Assembly: GCA_947493955.1 (NCBI GenBank)
Contig: CANLSQ010000001.1
Coordinates: forward strand, 682,001-746,000
DNA from: an uncultured Sphingomonadaceae bacterium
GTDB lineage: Bacteria > Pseudomonadota > Alphaproteobacteria > Sphingomonadales > Sphingomonadaceae
Length of the DNA stretch: 64,000 nt
Reading direction: 5' to 3'
Below the pieces are notes generated by a model. That model did not search any database. It was not told the DNA's origin and worked only from the letters and a program-made list of their open reading frames with translations. A program made the position numbers and the translations under genes. Below, one piece after another: positions 1 through 9,353 of the stretch (its first letter is position 1; every line of letters begins with the position of its first letter).

Positions 1-688
1 CCTCAAGATAACCTGCGTATCGCAGCTGCTCGGCCATATCGCCTTGCAGTCGATTTTCCCGGTTTGCCGCCGAGTTTTCAAACTGTGATTGACCCAAAAT
101 CACTCGCTTCCCGAACACCCGCATTATCCAATCACCGACAACAGGGGCTTTGATCAATTGACGCGATAAGCTCTCCCGCTCAGCAGTTACGTCAAGGCCA
201 GCTGGCACAAGCAGGAATAATGCTTGAACCCTCTCAGGATGATTTGCTGCAAAATTAGATGAGATCAAACCGCCCATCGACTGTCCCACGAGACCGATAG
301 GCTCTTGCAATTCGAGACCGTCGATCAAATCGAGCATTTCTCGCTGGTAGAAGTCGTCACTATACGTGGTGTCGGGACGATCAGACCATCCTCTGCCCAG
401 ATGATCAAAGGTCAGCACCCGAAAGCCGGCCTTTGCCAAAGCTTGTGCATTCTGCTCAAAGACAAAGCTTGGTATTGCAAGGCCGTGTGCCATAACGACA
501 ATGGGATTGCCTTCGTCACCATACCATTGATAGTGGATCGTACCCTGTGCAGTATCCAGAAAAGCACCGGGCGCGTCGGCGCGGGCTTCATCGTTCAATG
601 GTAGCTGGTTCCATCCCGCTGCGAAATAAACGAAGAAGGCGGCCGCCAATATGCCGCACAAAATAAGCGACAACAGTTTCTTAAACAT
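1..688 (-). CDS. alpha/beta hydrolase, C-terminus cut by window edge
   Basis: The frame is open from an ATG at 688 to base 1. It begins with a hydrophobic anchor or signal (MFKKLLSLILCGILAAAFF). Hydrolase signatures follow: an oxyanion region MAHGLA near residue 70, DHLGRGWSD, and the nucleophile elbow GQSMGG (GxSxG, Ser) near residue 135. These are classic for the alpha/beta hydrolase fold; the substrate cannot be told. The catalytic His would lie beyond the window. It follows the SDR and SpeE-like genes on the same strand after a 245-bp gap holding a palindrome, so it probably has its own promoter. Confidence 0.85.
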   Translation of the reverse strand, partial: MFKKLLSLILCGILAAAFFVYFAAGWNQLPLNDEARADAPGAFLDTAQGTIHYQWYGDEGNPIVVMAHGLAIPSFVFEQNAQALAKAGFRVLTFDHLGRGWSDRPDTTYSDDFYQREMLDLIDGLELQEPIGLVGQSMGGLISSNFAANHPERVQALFLLVPAGLDVTAERESLSRQLIKAPVVGDWIMRVFGKRVILGQSQFENSAANRENRLQGDMAEQLRYAGYLE

Positions 689-893
689 GGATACCAAAAA
701 CCCCACACCTCTTGGATCAAAGCACTACTCGATCAACGCATAGGATTGTTAACGGCATAAGCAAACATTGGGAAGGCATTATGGTTCGCCAAGCAGTGCT
801 TTGATCTATTGAGGCAAACCCAAGACTAATGGACCATTCTCATGGCTACGTCTCCAAATGGGTCGGTAGCTGACAGACTGATTTGATATTTTG

Positions 894-924
894 AATGTCC
901 GCTTTTGCGCCCATAGCGGACATT
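894..924. repeat. 9-bp perfect palindrome, hairpin after the SpeE-like gene
   Basis: AATGTCCGC (894-902) and GCGGACATT (916-924) are perfect inverted arms around a 13-nt loop. The hairpin starts 9 bases after the stop of the minus-strand gene ending at 934. No T-run follows on either strand, so it is not a classic intrinsic terminator. It may act as an mRNA 3' end or be a copy of a short dispersed palindrome. Confidence 0.5.
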
Positions 925-933
925 GGTAGAATA

Positions 934-1602
934 TCAATTTTGCGCCAACCATATCATATGATGTGCCCCGCGTTTGCCATGCGCCCGCACTGGTGCTTCC
1001 TCCACCGAGAAACCCACATCCGCCAATCTTCGTGTGAACTTTGTGTCCGGCGCCGAGGACCACACCGCCAAGATGCCGCCTGAACACAGTGCCCGTTTCG
1101 CGGTTTTCAAACCGGCAGTGGTGTACAGGCGGTCATTGGAGGCGTGTGTAATGCCGTCCGGTCCATTGTCCACATCAAGCAGGATCGCGTCATAATGATT
1201 TTCATTCCGGGAGATCAGATCAAATACGTCCGCTGATTCAATGGTAACGCGCGGGTCGTCCAGGCTGCCATCAAATATCTCTGCCATGGGTCCTTGCGCC
1301 CATTGAACGACGGCGGGGACCAGTTCGGCGACGATAATCTCTGCCTTGGCATCCAGCAAAGGCAGGGCGGCACGCAGGGTGAAGCCCATGCCCAGGCCGC
1401 CGATTAATATGCGCGCTTCGGTCCGGTCGGACAGACGTTCGCAGGGCAGGGTGGCGAGCGCCTCTTCGGAGCCGCTGAGGCGGCTGTTCATCAGCTCGTT
1501 GCTGCCCAGCATGATCGAAAATTCATGACCACGCTGGAACAGCCGAAGCTCGCCGCCGCCATTGGGAATTTCGGCTGTGTCCAACAGAACGCGCGGTGTC
1601 AC
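934..1602 (-). CDS. spermidine-synthase-like SAM-dependent methyltransferase
   Basis: This 222-residue protein has a Rossmann methyltransferase core. The SAM-binding loop IGGLGMGF lies near residue 67, an acidic strand-2 end (AELVP) follows, and DAILLDVDNGPD near residue 140 resembles the aspartate loop of SpeE-type aminopropyltransferases. It is shorter than true spermidine synthases (about 280 residues) and lacks their N-terminal beta domain, so polyamine synthesis is doubtful. I chose the GTG at 1602 because it overlaps the stop of the upstream SDR (GTGA), which suggests translational coupling. Longer reading to 1671 would run inside the SDR gene. Confidence 0.75.
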   Translation of the reverse strand: MTPRVLLDTAEIPNGGGELRLFQRGHEFSIMLGSNELMNSRLSGSEEALATLPCERLSDRTEARILIGGLGMGFTLRAALPLLDAKAEIIVAELVPAVVQWAQGPMAEIFDGSLDDPRVTIESADVFDLISRNENHYDAILLDVDNGPDGITHASNDRLYTTAGLKTAKRALCSGGILAVWSSAPDTKFTRRLADVGFSVEEAPVRAHGKRGAHHMIWLAQN

Positions 1603-2318
1603 CTCACGAAGCTCGCGCCATTGGCGTCGAGCACTGCACCGGTCATAGAGGCTGGCGCTTCCAGTGCGCAATAATTCGCCATGGATGCAATTTCCTCTGG
1701 CTGGGCCACGCGGCCAAGGGGGATGTCCTTGAGCAACTTGTCGCCGCCGCGGCTTTCGAGATAGTCTTCTGCCATCCCCGTCATGGTGAAGCCCGGACAG
1801 ATAGCGAAGGCCAAAATCTCTTCGCTGGCATAGGCGCGGGCGATGGTTTTGGTCATGGCAACCATTCCGCCTTTGGATGCCGCATAATGCCAGTGATCGG
1901 GACTATCGCCGCGATAGGCGGCGCGGCTGGCGATGTTGACAATGCGCCCTGCAGTCTCGCGCTCTTGAAAATGCTGCACCGCCAAACGGCACAGCTGCGC
2001 CGAGGCCGTGAGATTGATTTGCATGGTGCGGCTCCAGCTCTCCAGCCACTGCGTGTTGCTATCCGAAATCGGGTTGGGATCAAAAATACCGGCATTGTTG
2101 ATCAAGACATCAATCCGGCCATCCAGCCTTTCCAGTGCATCCTGCCACAATTGCGAGACGTCATCTGAGTTCGCAAAATCTGACTTCAGCAAGTCTGCCT
2201 CACCGGAAGTGCTGTGCCCGACCGCCACAGCATCGGTCTCGCCCAGACTGTCTAGTATCGCTTTACCGATACCGCGGCTGGCACCAGTCACCAAAATATG
2301 TGTTTTTGCATCAGTCAT
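1599..2318 (-). CDS. SDR family NAD(P)-dependent oxidoreductase
   Basis: This is a classical short-chain dehydrogenase of 239 residues. The cofactor motif TGASRGIG is at residues 11-18, NNAG near 82, the catalytic Ser in NIASRA, and YAASK gives the Tyr and Lys. PG of the ICPGF motif follows, with a C-terminal GAVLDANGA (usual GxxxDGG). The ATG at 2318 gives the normal N-terminus MTDAKTHILVTGAS; the upstream in-frame ATGs add about 50 residues not typical of the family. It is co-transcribed with the SpeE-like gene. The substrate is unknown; many such enzymes reduce 3-oxoacyl groups. Confidence 0.85.
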   Translation of the reverse strand: MTDAKTHILVTGASRGIGKAILDSLGETDAVAVGHSTSGEADLLKSDFANSDDVSQLWQDALERLDGRIDVLINNAGIFDPNPISDSNTQWLESWSRTMQINLTASAQLCRLAVQHFQERETAGRIVNIASRAAYRGDSPDHWHYAASKGGMVAMTKTIARAYASEEILAFAICPGFTMTGMAEDYLESRGGDKLLKDIPLGRVAQPEEIASMANYCALEAPASMTGAVLDANGASFVR

Positions 2319-2540
2319 GCTGCGGACGAATAAGGCCGTGATCGCAAAAGGTCCAACAAGAGATGCTAAAAGCCTCATAAATTTGACAGCGCTTTCGTGA
2401 TTTGCAGGCGCCAAGCAAGGATTTGCACCCAAAAAGCTGACAAGTGGGCGATAAAAACCCCGCGATCCTGTTTGCATGCTGTCATGTTTTCGCTAAAGCA
2501 CTGGTTCGTTTACAAAGACTCCGAAGAAGACGCGGGGTCC

Positions 2541-2957
2541 GTGATCAGGGGACTGAAATTGGTTAAGCCAACGAACCGGCCGTTATCGCCGCATTTGGGA
2601 ATTTATAAATGGGGACCGCATATGCTGGTTTCCATCCTTCACCGTGCCACGGGTGATGCGCTTGCTTTGTTAGGCGCACCGATATTGGTTTGGTGGTTGT
2701 ACAGTATTTCTGCTGGTCCAGAGGCCTATGAGACTTTTGTCGGCATTATGACGACCATTCCTGGGTTCATCGTGATGATAGGTATGACCTTTGCCCTGTT
2801 CGAACATACATATTCCGGACTACGCCACTTCGTGCTTGATGCCGGAGCAGGTTATGAACTCCAGACGAACAAACTATGGTCCGGTGCCGTGCCGGTGCTG
2901 GCACTGGTTTCGACTGCCGCTCTCTGGTTTGTCATCTATGCAAAGCTGATTGGATAA
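2541..2957 (+). CDS. sdhC: succinate dehydrogenase cytochrome b556 subunit
   Basis: SdhC anchors succinate dehydrogenase in the inner membrane and binds heme b and ubiquinone. The protein shows the family signature RPLSPHLGIYKW, the SILHRATG segment that contributes to quinone binding, and HTYSGLRHF, whose His is the likely heme ligand. Three hydrophobic helices are visible. The GTG at 2541 gives 138 residues, close to the family norm; an ATG at 2484 would add 19 residues. First gene of sdhC-sdhD-sdhA. The start choice is uncertain; the identity is not. Confidence 0.9.
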   Translation: MIRGLKLVKPTNRPLSPHLGIYKWGPHMLVSILHRATGDALALLGAPILVWWLYSISAGPEAYETFVGIMTTIPGFIVMIGMTFALFEHTYSGLRHFVLDAGAGYELQTNKLWSGAVPVLALVSTAALWFVIYAKLIG

Positions 2958-2961
2958 CACG

Positions 2962-3351
2962 ATGGGATCAGGAACAAATATTGGTAAGGTTCGCGGTCTT
3001 GGCTCGGCTCAAGAAGGCGCCCATCACTGGATCGTTCAGCGGGTAACTGCAGTAGGCAATCTGGCCTTGATCGGGTGGCTTTTGATCTCTTTGCTGAGAT
3101 TGCCCAATTATGAGCATGAATTGCTGATTGGCTGGCTATCCTCGCCGCTGGTTGCGGTTCCGATGATGCTGATGCTGGTGAGTATCTTCTGGCACTTGCG
3201 CCTGGGCCTTCAGGTTCTGATCGAGGACTATGTTCCTGATCATGGTATGAAATTCGGCCTTATCATCTTGCTTAACTTTTTCGCCATTGGCGGAGCAGCG
3301 CTCGGAATTTTCGCTGTTGCCAAGGTCGCCTTTACCGGAGTGGTCGCTTAA
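2962..3351 (+). CDS. sdhD: succinate dehydrogenase hydrophobic membrane anchor subunit
   Basis: SdhD is the second membrane anchor of complex II. The 129-residue protein carries [22 protein letters not shown], typical of alphaproteobacterial SdhD, then three transmembrane helices with an [13 protein letters not shown] segment holding the predicted heme His and the quinone-site residues. The ATG at 2962 lies just past the sdhC stop; a TTG at 2950 is also possible but does not fit the family N-terminus. Its TAA overlaps the sdhA ATG (TAATG), so the three genes are translationally linked. Confidence 0.9.
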   Translation: MGSGTNIGKVRGLGSAQEGAHHWIVQRVTAVGNLALIGWLLISLLRLPNYEHELLIGWLSSPLVAVPMMLMLVSIFWHLRLGLQVLIEDYVPDHGMKFGLIILLNFFAIGGAALGIFAVAKVAFTGVVA

Positions 3352-5183
3352 TGACTGACACAGATTCAAAACCCGCTTACAAGATTATCGATCATACGTT
3401 CGACACCGTCGTCGTGGGTGCCGGTGGGTCCGGTTTGCGCGCCACCATGGGTTCTGCCGAAGCTGGCTTGAAAACCGCTTGTATTACCAAGGTTTTTCCG
3501 ACCCGTTCGCACACGGTTGCGGCACAGGGTGGCATCGCCGCTTCACTGGGTAACAATACGCCGGATCACTGGTCCTGGCATATGTATGACACGGTTAAAG
3601 GCTCTGATTGGCTCGGTGATCAGGACGCGATTGAATATCTCGTCCGCGAAGCGCCCCAGGCGGTTTACGAGCTGGAACATGCTGGCGTGCCATTCTCACG
3701 CAATGAAGACGGCACTATCTATCAGCGCCCTTTTGGCGGCCATATGCAGAATATGGGCGATGGTCCTCCGGTACAGCGTACCTGTGCAGCGGCGGACAGA
3801 ACCGGTCACGCGATGCTCCACGCGCTCTATCAACAGAGCCTGAAATATGATGCTGACTTCTTCATCGAATATTTTGCAATCGATCTGATCATGGAAGATG
3901 GTGAGTGCCGCGGCGTGATTGCGATTTGTCTGGAAGACGGATCGATCCATCGTTTCCGGGCCCATGCTGTTGTGCTCGCAACCGGTGGTTACGGGCGCTG
4001 CTATTATAGTGCGACTTCCGCTCACGCCTGCACCGGTGACGGTGGCGGCATGGTGCTCCGCGCTGGTCTGCCTTTGCAGGATATGGAGTTTGTTCAGTTC
4101 CACCCCACCGGCATTTACGGTGCGGGTGTGCTGATTACCGAAGGCGCGCGCGGAGAGGGCGGTTATCTGACCAACTCTGAAGGCGAGCGGTTCATGGAAC
4201 GCTATGCGCCAAGCGCAAAAGACCTGGCGTCCCGCGACGTCGTCTCGCGCTGTATGGCAACCGAAATTCGCGAAGGTCGCGGTGTTGGACCGGAGAAAGA
4301 TCATATCTATCTCCACCTCGATCATATTGACCCGAATGTACTGGCTGAACGCCTGCCCGGCATTACCGAAACCGGAAAGATTTTCGCTGGCGTTGATCTG
4401 ACGCGTCAGGCTTTGCCGGTCGTGCCGACTGTCCATTATAATATGGGCGGCATACCCTGTAACTATCATGGTGAGGTGGTGAACCCGACCAAGGATGATC
4501 CCGATGCCGTTGTGCCCGGACTTTATGCGGTAGGCGAAGCGGCCTGTGTGTCGGTTCATGGTGCCAACCGTCTTGGTTCCAACTCGCTGATCGATCTGGT
4601 GGTCTTTGGTCGCGCAACTGGCTTGCGTTTGAAAGAGAAGCTGAAACCCGGTGAATCGCACAAGCCGTTGCCGAAAGATTCAGCCGATCTGTCACTGTCG
4701 CGTCTCGACCATTTCCGTTATGCAAAAGGCGGTACAACCACTGCGGCATTGCGCACCGAAATGCAGAAAACGATGCAGAAAAACTGTGCCGTGTTCCGTG
4801 ATGACGAATTGCTGGCCGAAGGCGTCAAAGAAATGCAGGCGGTGAACGCCAAAATGGGTGACGTCAGTGTGACCGACCGTTCATTGATCTGGAACACCGA
4901 TCTTATCGAAACGCTGGAACTTGATAATCTGATGGGGCAGGCGGTCGTCACCATGGAAAGTGCCGCCAACCGGAAGGAAAGCCGCGGCGCCCACATGCAG
5001 GAAGATTATGAAGACCGGAACGACAAGGAATGGATGAAGCACACGGTTGCGACATTCAACGGTTGGGGCGGCCCCGATAAGGACCGCGGTACCGGCAAGG
5101 TCGATATCAGCTATCGTCCGGTTCATGACTTCACGCTGACCGACGAAGCGGATTACATCAAACCGAAGAAGCGGGTCTATTGA
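3351..5183 (+). CDS. sdhA: succinate dehydrogenase flavoprotein subunit
   Basis: SdhA oxidises succinate to fumarate in the TCA cycle and passes electrons to the iron-sulfur subunit. The 610-residue protein has the dinucleotide fold [11 protein letters not shown] at about 21-31, the FAD-attachment segment [11 protein letters not shown] (His54), the substrate-site FHPTG and TEGARGEGG, and HxR-type catalytic residues around [26 protein letters not shown] is the C-terminal FAD-binding signature. Full length for the family. sdhB, normally next, is absent; a methyltransferase follows after a 71-bp gap. Confidence 0.97.
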   Translation: MTDTDSKPAYKIIDHTFDTVVVGAGGSGLRATMGSAEAGLKTACITKVFPTRSHTVAAQGGIAASLGNNTPDHWSWHMYDTVKGSDWLGDQDAIEYLVREAPQAVYELEHAGVPFSRNEDGTIYQRPFGGHMQNMGDGPPVQRTCAAADRTGHAMLHALYQQSLKYDADFFIEYFAIDLIMEDGECRGVIAICLEDGSIHRFRAHAVVLATGGYGRCYYSATSAHACTGDGGGMVLRAGLPLQDMEFVQFHPTGIYGAGVLITEGARGEGGYLTNSEGERFMERYAPSAKDLASRDVVSRCMATEIREGRGVGPEKDHIYLHLDHIDPNVLAERLPGITETGKIFAGVDLTRQALPVVPTVHYNMGGIPCNYHGEVVNPTKDDPDAVVPGLYAVGEAACVSVHGANRLGSNSLIDLVVFGRATGLRLKEKLKPGESHKPLPKDSADLSLSRLDHFRYAKGGTTTAALRTEMQKTMQKNCAVFRDDELLAEGVKEMQAVNAKMGDVSVTDRSLIWNTDLIETLELDNLMGQAVVTMESAANRKESRGAHMQEDYEDRNDKEWMKHTVATFNGWGGPDKDRGTGKVDISYRPVHDFTLTDEADYIKPKKRVY

Positions 5184-5254
5184 TCGGTTCCTATCGGTAC
5201 ATCCTGATGCACTAGTTACTGTTTCCAACCATTTTATCGGAGTTTGCATCCGTC

Positions 5255-6070
5255 ATGTCCAATGAAGAACAGATTGAATATTGGAATGACAATGCTGGCG
5301 TAAAGTGGACGGCACAGCAGGATGTCATGGACACCTTGCTGGCCCCGGTTACATCTCTGTTGATAGACGCAGCCGCAATTGTGCCGGGCGAGCGTGTTCT
5401 GGACATTGGTTGTGGTACTGGTGAGACGTCGTTAATTGCGATGGACGCTGGCGCTGAGGTCACGGGTGTAGATGTATCTGAACCTATGTTGGAACTGGCA
5501 CGGTCAAGGGCCAATGGCCGTGGAACGCTCTTGCTGGCTGACGCCGCTGAATATCGGGCTGATGAAGGTTTTGACCTGATCATGTCGCGCTTTGGCGTGA
5601 TGTTCTTTGAGGACCCGGTTGCTGCCTTCACCAATATCAAAGCCAATCTGAAGCCCGGCGGCAGGATGGTCTTTGCTTGCTGGCAGAGTCCGAAGGTCAA
5701 TCTGTGGGTGATGGTTCCAATGGCGGCTATTAAGCCTCTATTGCCGGAAGCACCGGAAACTGACCCGCATGCGCCTGGTCCGTTTGCTTTTGCCGATGCG
5801 GAGCGGTTGAAAAATATATTGACCGAAGCGGGTTTTGACGAGATTTCTATGGTACCTCATTCTGTTGAGATTTGTATGTCGCAATCTGGTGGTGTTGACG
5901 ATGCGGTCTATTTTTCATCGCAAATCGGACCAGCTTCACGGGCGCTAGGCGAGGTTGATGACGATCTCAAGTCTCGATTGTTGGCGGCTTTGAAAGAAGC
6001 GCTTTCGCCTCATGATGATGGCGGACGCGTCGCTTTGCCTGGTGGTATCTGGATTGTTCAGGCACGTTAA
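5255..6070 (+). CDS. class I SAM-dependent methyltransferase
   Basis: A 271-residue methyltransferase. Motif I VLDIGCGTGETS is near residue 48, motif II GVDVSEPML near 70, and FDLIMSRFGVMFFEDP near 108 is the post-IV acidic loop. The C-terminal half is variable and probably sets the acceptor. The family is UbiE/Methyltransf_25-like; the start EEQIEYWNDNAGVKW is common in a group of unassigned bacterial methyltransferases. It sits where sdhB would be expected, in the same direction as sdhA, with TTTTATCGGAG giving a plausible ribosome site upstream. Confidence 0.85.
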   Translation: MSNEEQIEYWNDNAGVKWTAQQDVMDTLLAPVTSLLIDAAAIVPGERVLDIGCGTGETSLIAMDAGAEVTGVDVSEPMLELARSRANGRGTLLLADAAEYRADEGFDLIMSRFGVMFFEDPVAAFTNIKANLKPGGRMVFACWQSPKVNLWVMVPMAAIKPLLPEAPETDPHAPGPFAFADAERLKNILTEAGFDEISMVPHSVEICMSQSGGVDDAVYFSSQIGPASRALGEVDDDLKSRLLAALKEALSPHDDGGRVALPGGIWIVQAR

Positions 6071-6119
6071 ACTGCCGAACCGATCGGCACACAGGATCGC
6101 CAATTCTTGATAATATAGA

Positions 6120-6632
6120 CTATGGACGGGCGGGGGCTTTGCAACCTCTTTCTCTGCCAACACCTTTTAGGAAACCGCGACGAACGACGCCCGCATAGAC
6201 GGCTCGGTTATATTTGCGTTCGTCGCCTGCTGCCCCGGATACTTCGCGCACAATTCCCCGGAAGGGGATCAATCCGCCCAGCAATCCACCACCGACACGG
6301 CTCGCAGTTTCTTCGCGCTTTTCGGCTCTGGATTTATCGACTTTCTCGTTCACATCAGCCGCTAGCACGGCATTCAATTCCTTGACTTCCTGTATGATCG
6401 CGGCACACCGTCGCAAACCATCCAGAGAATAGGGATCTTCTTGAATAGCAACAAGCTTGGCAGGAATTTTGGTCTTTTTCAGGCCGACATCTTTGGCCGG
6501 TGTGGTTGCTGCATCCCGGGCATGTTCTTCAGCTGTTTCATCCGGATCGGCTCTTTGTGCCTGCGCTGGGGCAGAAAGGAAAAGCAGTGCTGCTGCTGAC
6601 GTTGTCGCTAATTTTGCAATATGTTTCATCAT
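6120..6632 (-). CDS. secreted protein of unknown function
   Basis: The 170-residue product starts with a clear signal peptide (residues 1-26, ending APAQA). The mature part is charged, with a predicted helical stretch (LRRCAAIIQEVKELNAVLAADVNEKV) and a Gly-rich turn GGGLLGGLIPFRGIVREVSG. I recognise no domain. Similar proteins with DGLRRCAAI-type segments seem usual in sphingomonads, but that is from memory. It lies downstream of the FMN dehydrogenase on the same strand, separated by only 16 bases, so it may share its transcript. ATG at 6632 or 6629 are both usable. Confidence 0.7.
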   Translation of the reverse strand: MMKHIAKLATTSAAALLFLSAPAQAQRADPDETAEEHARDAATTPAKDVGLKKTKIPAKLVAIQEDPYSLDGLRRCAAIIQEVKELNAVLAADVNEKVDKSRAEKREETASRVGGGLLGGLIPFRGIVREVSGAAGDERKYNRAVYAGVVRRGFLKGVGRERGCKAPARP

Positions 6633-6648
6633 TTTTCCCTGTTTGTGG

Positions 6649-7812
6649 TCAAGCTCGATACCGCAAATTGTCGCGGTTCAACTGACCAACGGATGTCACG
6701 CCCATAAGTTTCATGTCCCGTTCAATCTCAGCTTGCAACAAGCTGAGGCTACGTTCAACCCCCGCCTGTCCGGCGGCTGCCAGTGCATAAAGGTATAGGC
6801 GCCCGCCAGAACAGGCCTTGGCACCGACGCTGAGCGCTTTCAGAACATGGCTGCCGCGTGTGATGCCGCCATCGCATATCACATCAATCTTATCACCCAC
6901 GGCGTCGCAAATTTCGGCAAGCTGATCGAATGGTGCGCGGGAGCCATCCAGTTGGCGGCCGCCATGATTGGACACCATGATCGCGGTCGCACCGATATCG
7001 ACGGCGCGTTTGGCATCATCCACCGACATGATTCCTTTAAGGCAGAATTCACCGCCCCAGTCTTTTCGAATATCCTCTGCCATTTTCCAATTTAGCGATT
7101 GATCGAGCATGGTTGAGAAATATTCCGCGACCGACAGGGCAACATTGGTGCCCTCTGCGACATGGTCCTTGAGGTTAGACAGCTCAAAATTTTCGCGGAA
7201 CATATAGTTGAGTGCCCAGGCCGGTTTGGTCGCATAGCTTAGGAAACTGGCGGGCGTGATCTTGGGTGGGCTGGTGAATCCAGATCGCAGGCAGCGTTCA
7301 CGATTGCCGCCGACAATAGTGTCGACGGTTAGGGTAATCGCATCAAATTTCGCTGCCTTACAGCGTTCGACCATCGACTTGTTAAGCCCTTTGTCCTTGT
7401 GGACGTAAAGCTGAAACATCTTTGGAGTGCCAATGCTTTCACCGATCTCTTCGATGCTAACCGTGGCCAGAGAGGATATCCCGAAGAAGGTACCGAATTT
7501 CTCGGCCGCTCTCGCTACACCGCGTTCGCCCTGCCAATGAAACAGTCGCTGCAGGGCGGTAGGAGACAGAAATAATGGCATCGCGAGTTTTTGACCCATG
7601 ACCGAAGTTGTCATGTCGATATCCTCGACACCGGCCAACACATTGGGCACAAGATCACATGCTTCATAAGCTTCGGTGTTACGGCGACGGGTGACTTCGT
7701 CGTCTGCGGCACCATCAATATAGTCAAAAATAGGGAAAGGCAGGCGCTTTTTGGCCAAAGAACGAAAGTCGTTCACGTTATGGCAATCCGTAATTGTGGT
7801 AATTCGTCGCAC
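6649..7812 (-). CDS. FMN-dependent alpha-hydroxy-acid dehydrogenase (lactate dehydrogenase-like)
   Basis: A member of the LldD/glycolate oxidase family, which oxidises L-2-hydroxy acids at an FMN. The 387-residue TIM barrel opens with DFRSLAKKRLPFPIFDYIDGAADDE. The signature SNHGGRQLDGSRAP carries the catalytic His and the Arg that holds the substrate carboxylate. LKGI (Lys to FMN), TLTVDT and the C-terminal DGGITRGSHVLKAL (phosphate site) are all present, so it should be active. No long membrane loop insertion stands out. Substrate could be lactate or another 2-hydroxy acid. It is divergent from the CreD-like gene. Confidence 0.88.
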   Translation of the reverse strand: MRRITTITDCHNVNDFRSLAKKRLPFPIFDYIDGAADDEVTRRRNTEAYEACDLVPNVLAGVEDIDMTTSVMGQKLAMPLFLSPTALQRLFHWQGERGVARAAEKFGTFFGISSLATVSIEEIGESIGTPKMFQLYVHKDKGLNKSMVERCKAAKFDAITLTVDTIVGGNRERCLRSGFTSPPKITPASFLSYATKPAWALNYMFRENFELSNLKDHVAEGTNVALSVAEYFSTMLDQSLNWKMAEDIRKDWGGEFCLKGIMSVDDAKRAVDIGATAIMVSNHGGRQLDGSRAPFDQLAEICDAVGDKIDVICDGGITRGSHVLKALSVGAKACSGGRLYLYALAAAGQAGVERSLSLLQAEIERDMKLMGVTSVGQLNRDNLRYRA

Positions 7813-7928
7813 GTAAGCCTCGATTCGTCGCTCGGATGGAAGAGCTTGAGGCTTATGATTAGAGCAATGGCTGCGGCTTGCAAGAGCGGTGGTCCAGCAA
7901 ATACAGGGATTTAGAGGGAAAACTCACT

Positions 7929-9344
7929 ATGACTGAAACTGACGAAGATATTCAATCACCGCGGCGACCGGAACGATCGCCCGGAGCCAAGTTCCTGCTG
8001 GTGCTGCTAACCGGATTCCTACTGGCCATTCCGCTGTTTGCTAGCTGGCTACTCATTTATGACCGCCAGACGCAGAGTGAGCAGGCGGAGCAATCCATTG
8101 TCACCGGTTGGGGCGGGCAGCAGGTATTTGCCGGACCGAAAATCGTACTACCCTACAAGGCCAAGGTACAGGAATCAGTGGAGCAGGACGGCAAGACCGT
8201 AACCCGCACCAATGTCGTAACCCGCGAACTCTATATCTCGCCGGAAGTCATGACCTTTGACAGTGATATCCTGACAGAAGTCAAAAGCCGCTCCATCTAT
8301 GAAGTGGTGATTTACAACACCAATGTGACCGGTTCTGCGTCGTTTAAACTGCCGGAAGATTTCGATCGCTCCGGTATTGACCGTGCTGATATTGATTTCG
8401 CTCGCGCCGAAATCCGCTTTGGTCTGTCAGATGCAAGGGGCCTGTCAGCCGATAACAAGCTGACCGTAGATGGCCAGTCGCTCGTGCTGCAACCCGGAAA
8501 AGGTCTGGGCGAGACGGGCAATACCGGCTTTTTTGCCTGGCTGGATGCAACGGCGCTGGCAGATGGTGAGATGGCTGTGAATTTTGACGTGAAATTCCGC
8601 GGAACCGAAAGCCTAACAATGGTGCCGGATGCCGGACAAACCAACTGGTCAGTAAAATCCAAATGGCCGCACCCCAGCTTCACCGGCGGGTTCTTGCCGG
8701 ATAATGAAGTCAGTGATGCCGGTTTCACTGCGAAATATGGCATCTCGAACCTCGCGCTGGGCAGCTCGCTGACATCTACGCAGGCGGGACAACAAGTTTA
8801 CCCGCAGTCTGGCAATCGGTCTTACAGCTCTTATGACGGCGGCGGCGCGGGCAATCCTTCCAGCGTGACCGTGAACCTAATCCAGCCGGTTGACCTCTAT
8901 GACCAGGTGAGCCGCGCAACCAAATATGGTTTCCTGTTCATCGGGTTTACCTTTGTCGCGTTTCTGCTGTTTGACCTGATCGGAGGCGTTCGCATCTCGT
9001 CCGTTCAGTATATTCTGGTTGGGGTAGCGCTGGTGCTGTTCTTCATCCTGTTGCTCGCCTTTGCCGAGATTATCGGCTTTGCGCTGGCCTATGTCGTTGC
9101 ATCGATAGCCACTATCGGGCTGATAACCGCTTATGCGGCATCGGTCCTGTCGAGTTGGCGAAGGGCATCGATTATCGGCGGACTATTGGCTGCGCTTTAC
9201 GGCGTGATCTATATCCTGCTGAGCCTTGAGGCATACTCGCTGCTCATCGGATCATTGCTGATCTTCGCCGCTTTGGCTGGGGTGATGTTCGTCACCCGCC
9301 GGTTGGACTGGTCGCGGTCATTGCAGAAAGGACCGGCGACCTAA
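7929..9344 (+). CDS. creD: CreD-like inner membrane protein
   Basis: The 471-residue protein matches the CreD (CET) family: a short cytoplasmic N-terminus, one transmembrane helix (residues about 18-40), a large periplasmic region of about 300 residues, then a C-terminal block of five or six helices beginning YGFLFIGFTFVAFLLFDL. In enterobacteria creD belongs to the CreBC regulon and affects beta-lactam and colicin responses; here no creBC lies nearby. The ATG at 7929 is preferred to the 7878 start, which reads through the intergenic region. Confidence 0.85.
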   Translation: MTETDEDIQSPRRPERSPGAKFLLVLLTGFLLAIPLFASWLLIYDRQTQSEQAEQSIVTGWGGQQVFAGPKIVLPYKAKVQESVEQDGKTVTRTNVVTRELYISPEVMTFDSDILTEVKSRSIYEVVIYNTNVTGSASFKLPEDFDRSGIDRADIDFARAEIRFGLSDARGLSADNKLTVDGQSLVLQPGKGLGETGNTGFFAWLDATALADGEMAVNFDVKFRGTESLTMVPDAGQTNWSVKSKWPHPSFTGGFLPDNEVSDAGFTAKYGISNLALGSSLTSTQAGQQVYPQSGNRSYSSYDGGGAGNPSSVTVNLIQPVDLYDQVSRATKYGFLFIGFTFVAFLLFDLIGGVRISSVQYILVGVALVLFFILLLAFAEIIGFALAYVVASIATIGLITAYAASVLSSWRRASIIGGLLAALYGVIYILLSLEAYSLLIGSLLIFAALAGVMFVTRRLDWSRSLQKGPAT

Positions 9345-9353
9345 GTCAACGGA

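Noticed and set aside
3696-4661. 321-residue open frame opposite sdhA
   Set aside because: Shadow of the highly conserved sdhA; composition is unlike a real protein.
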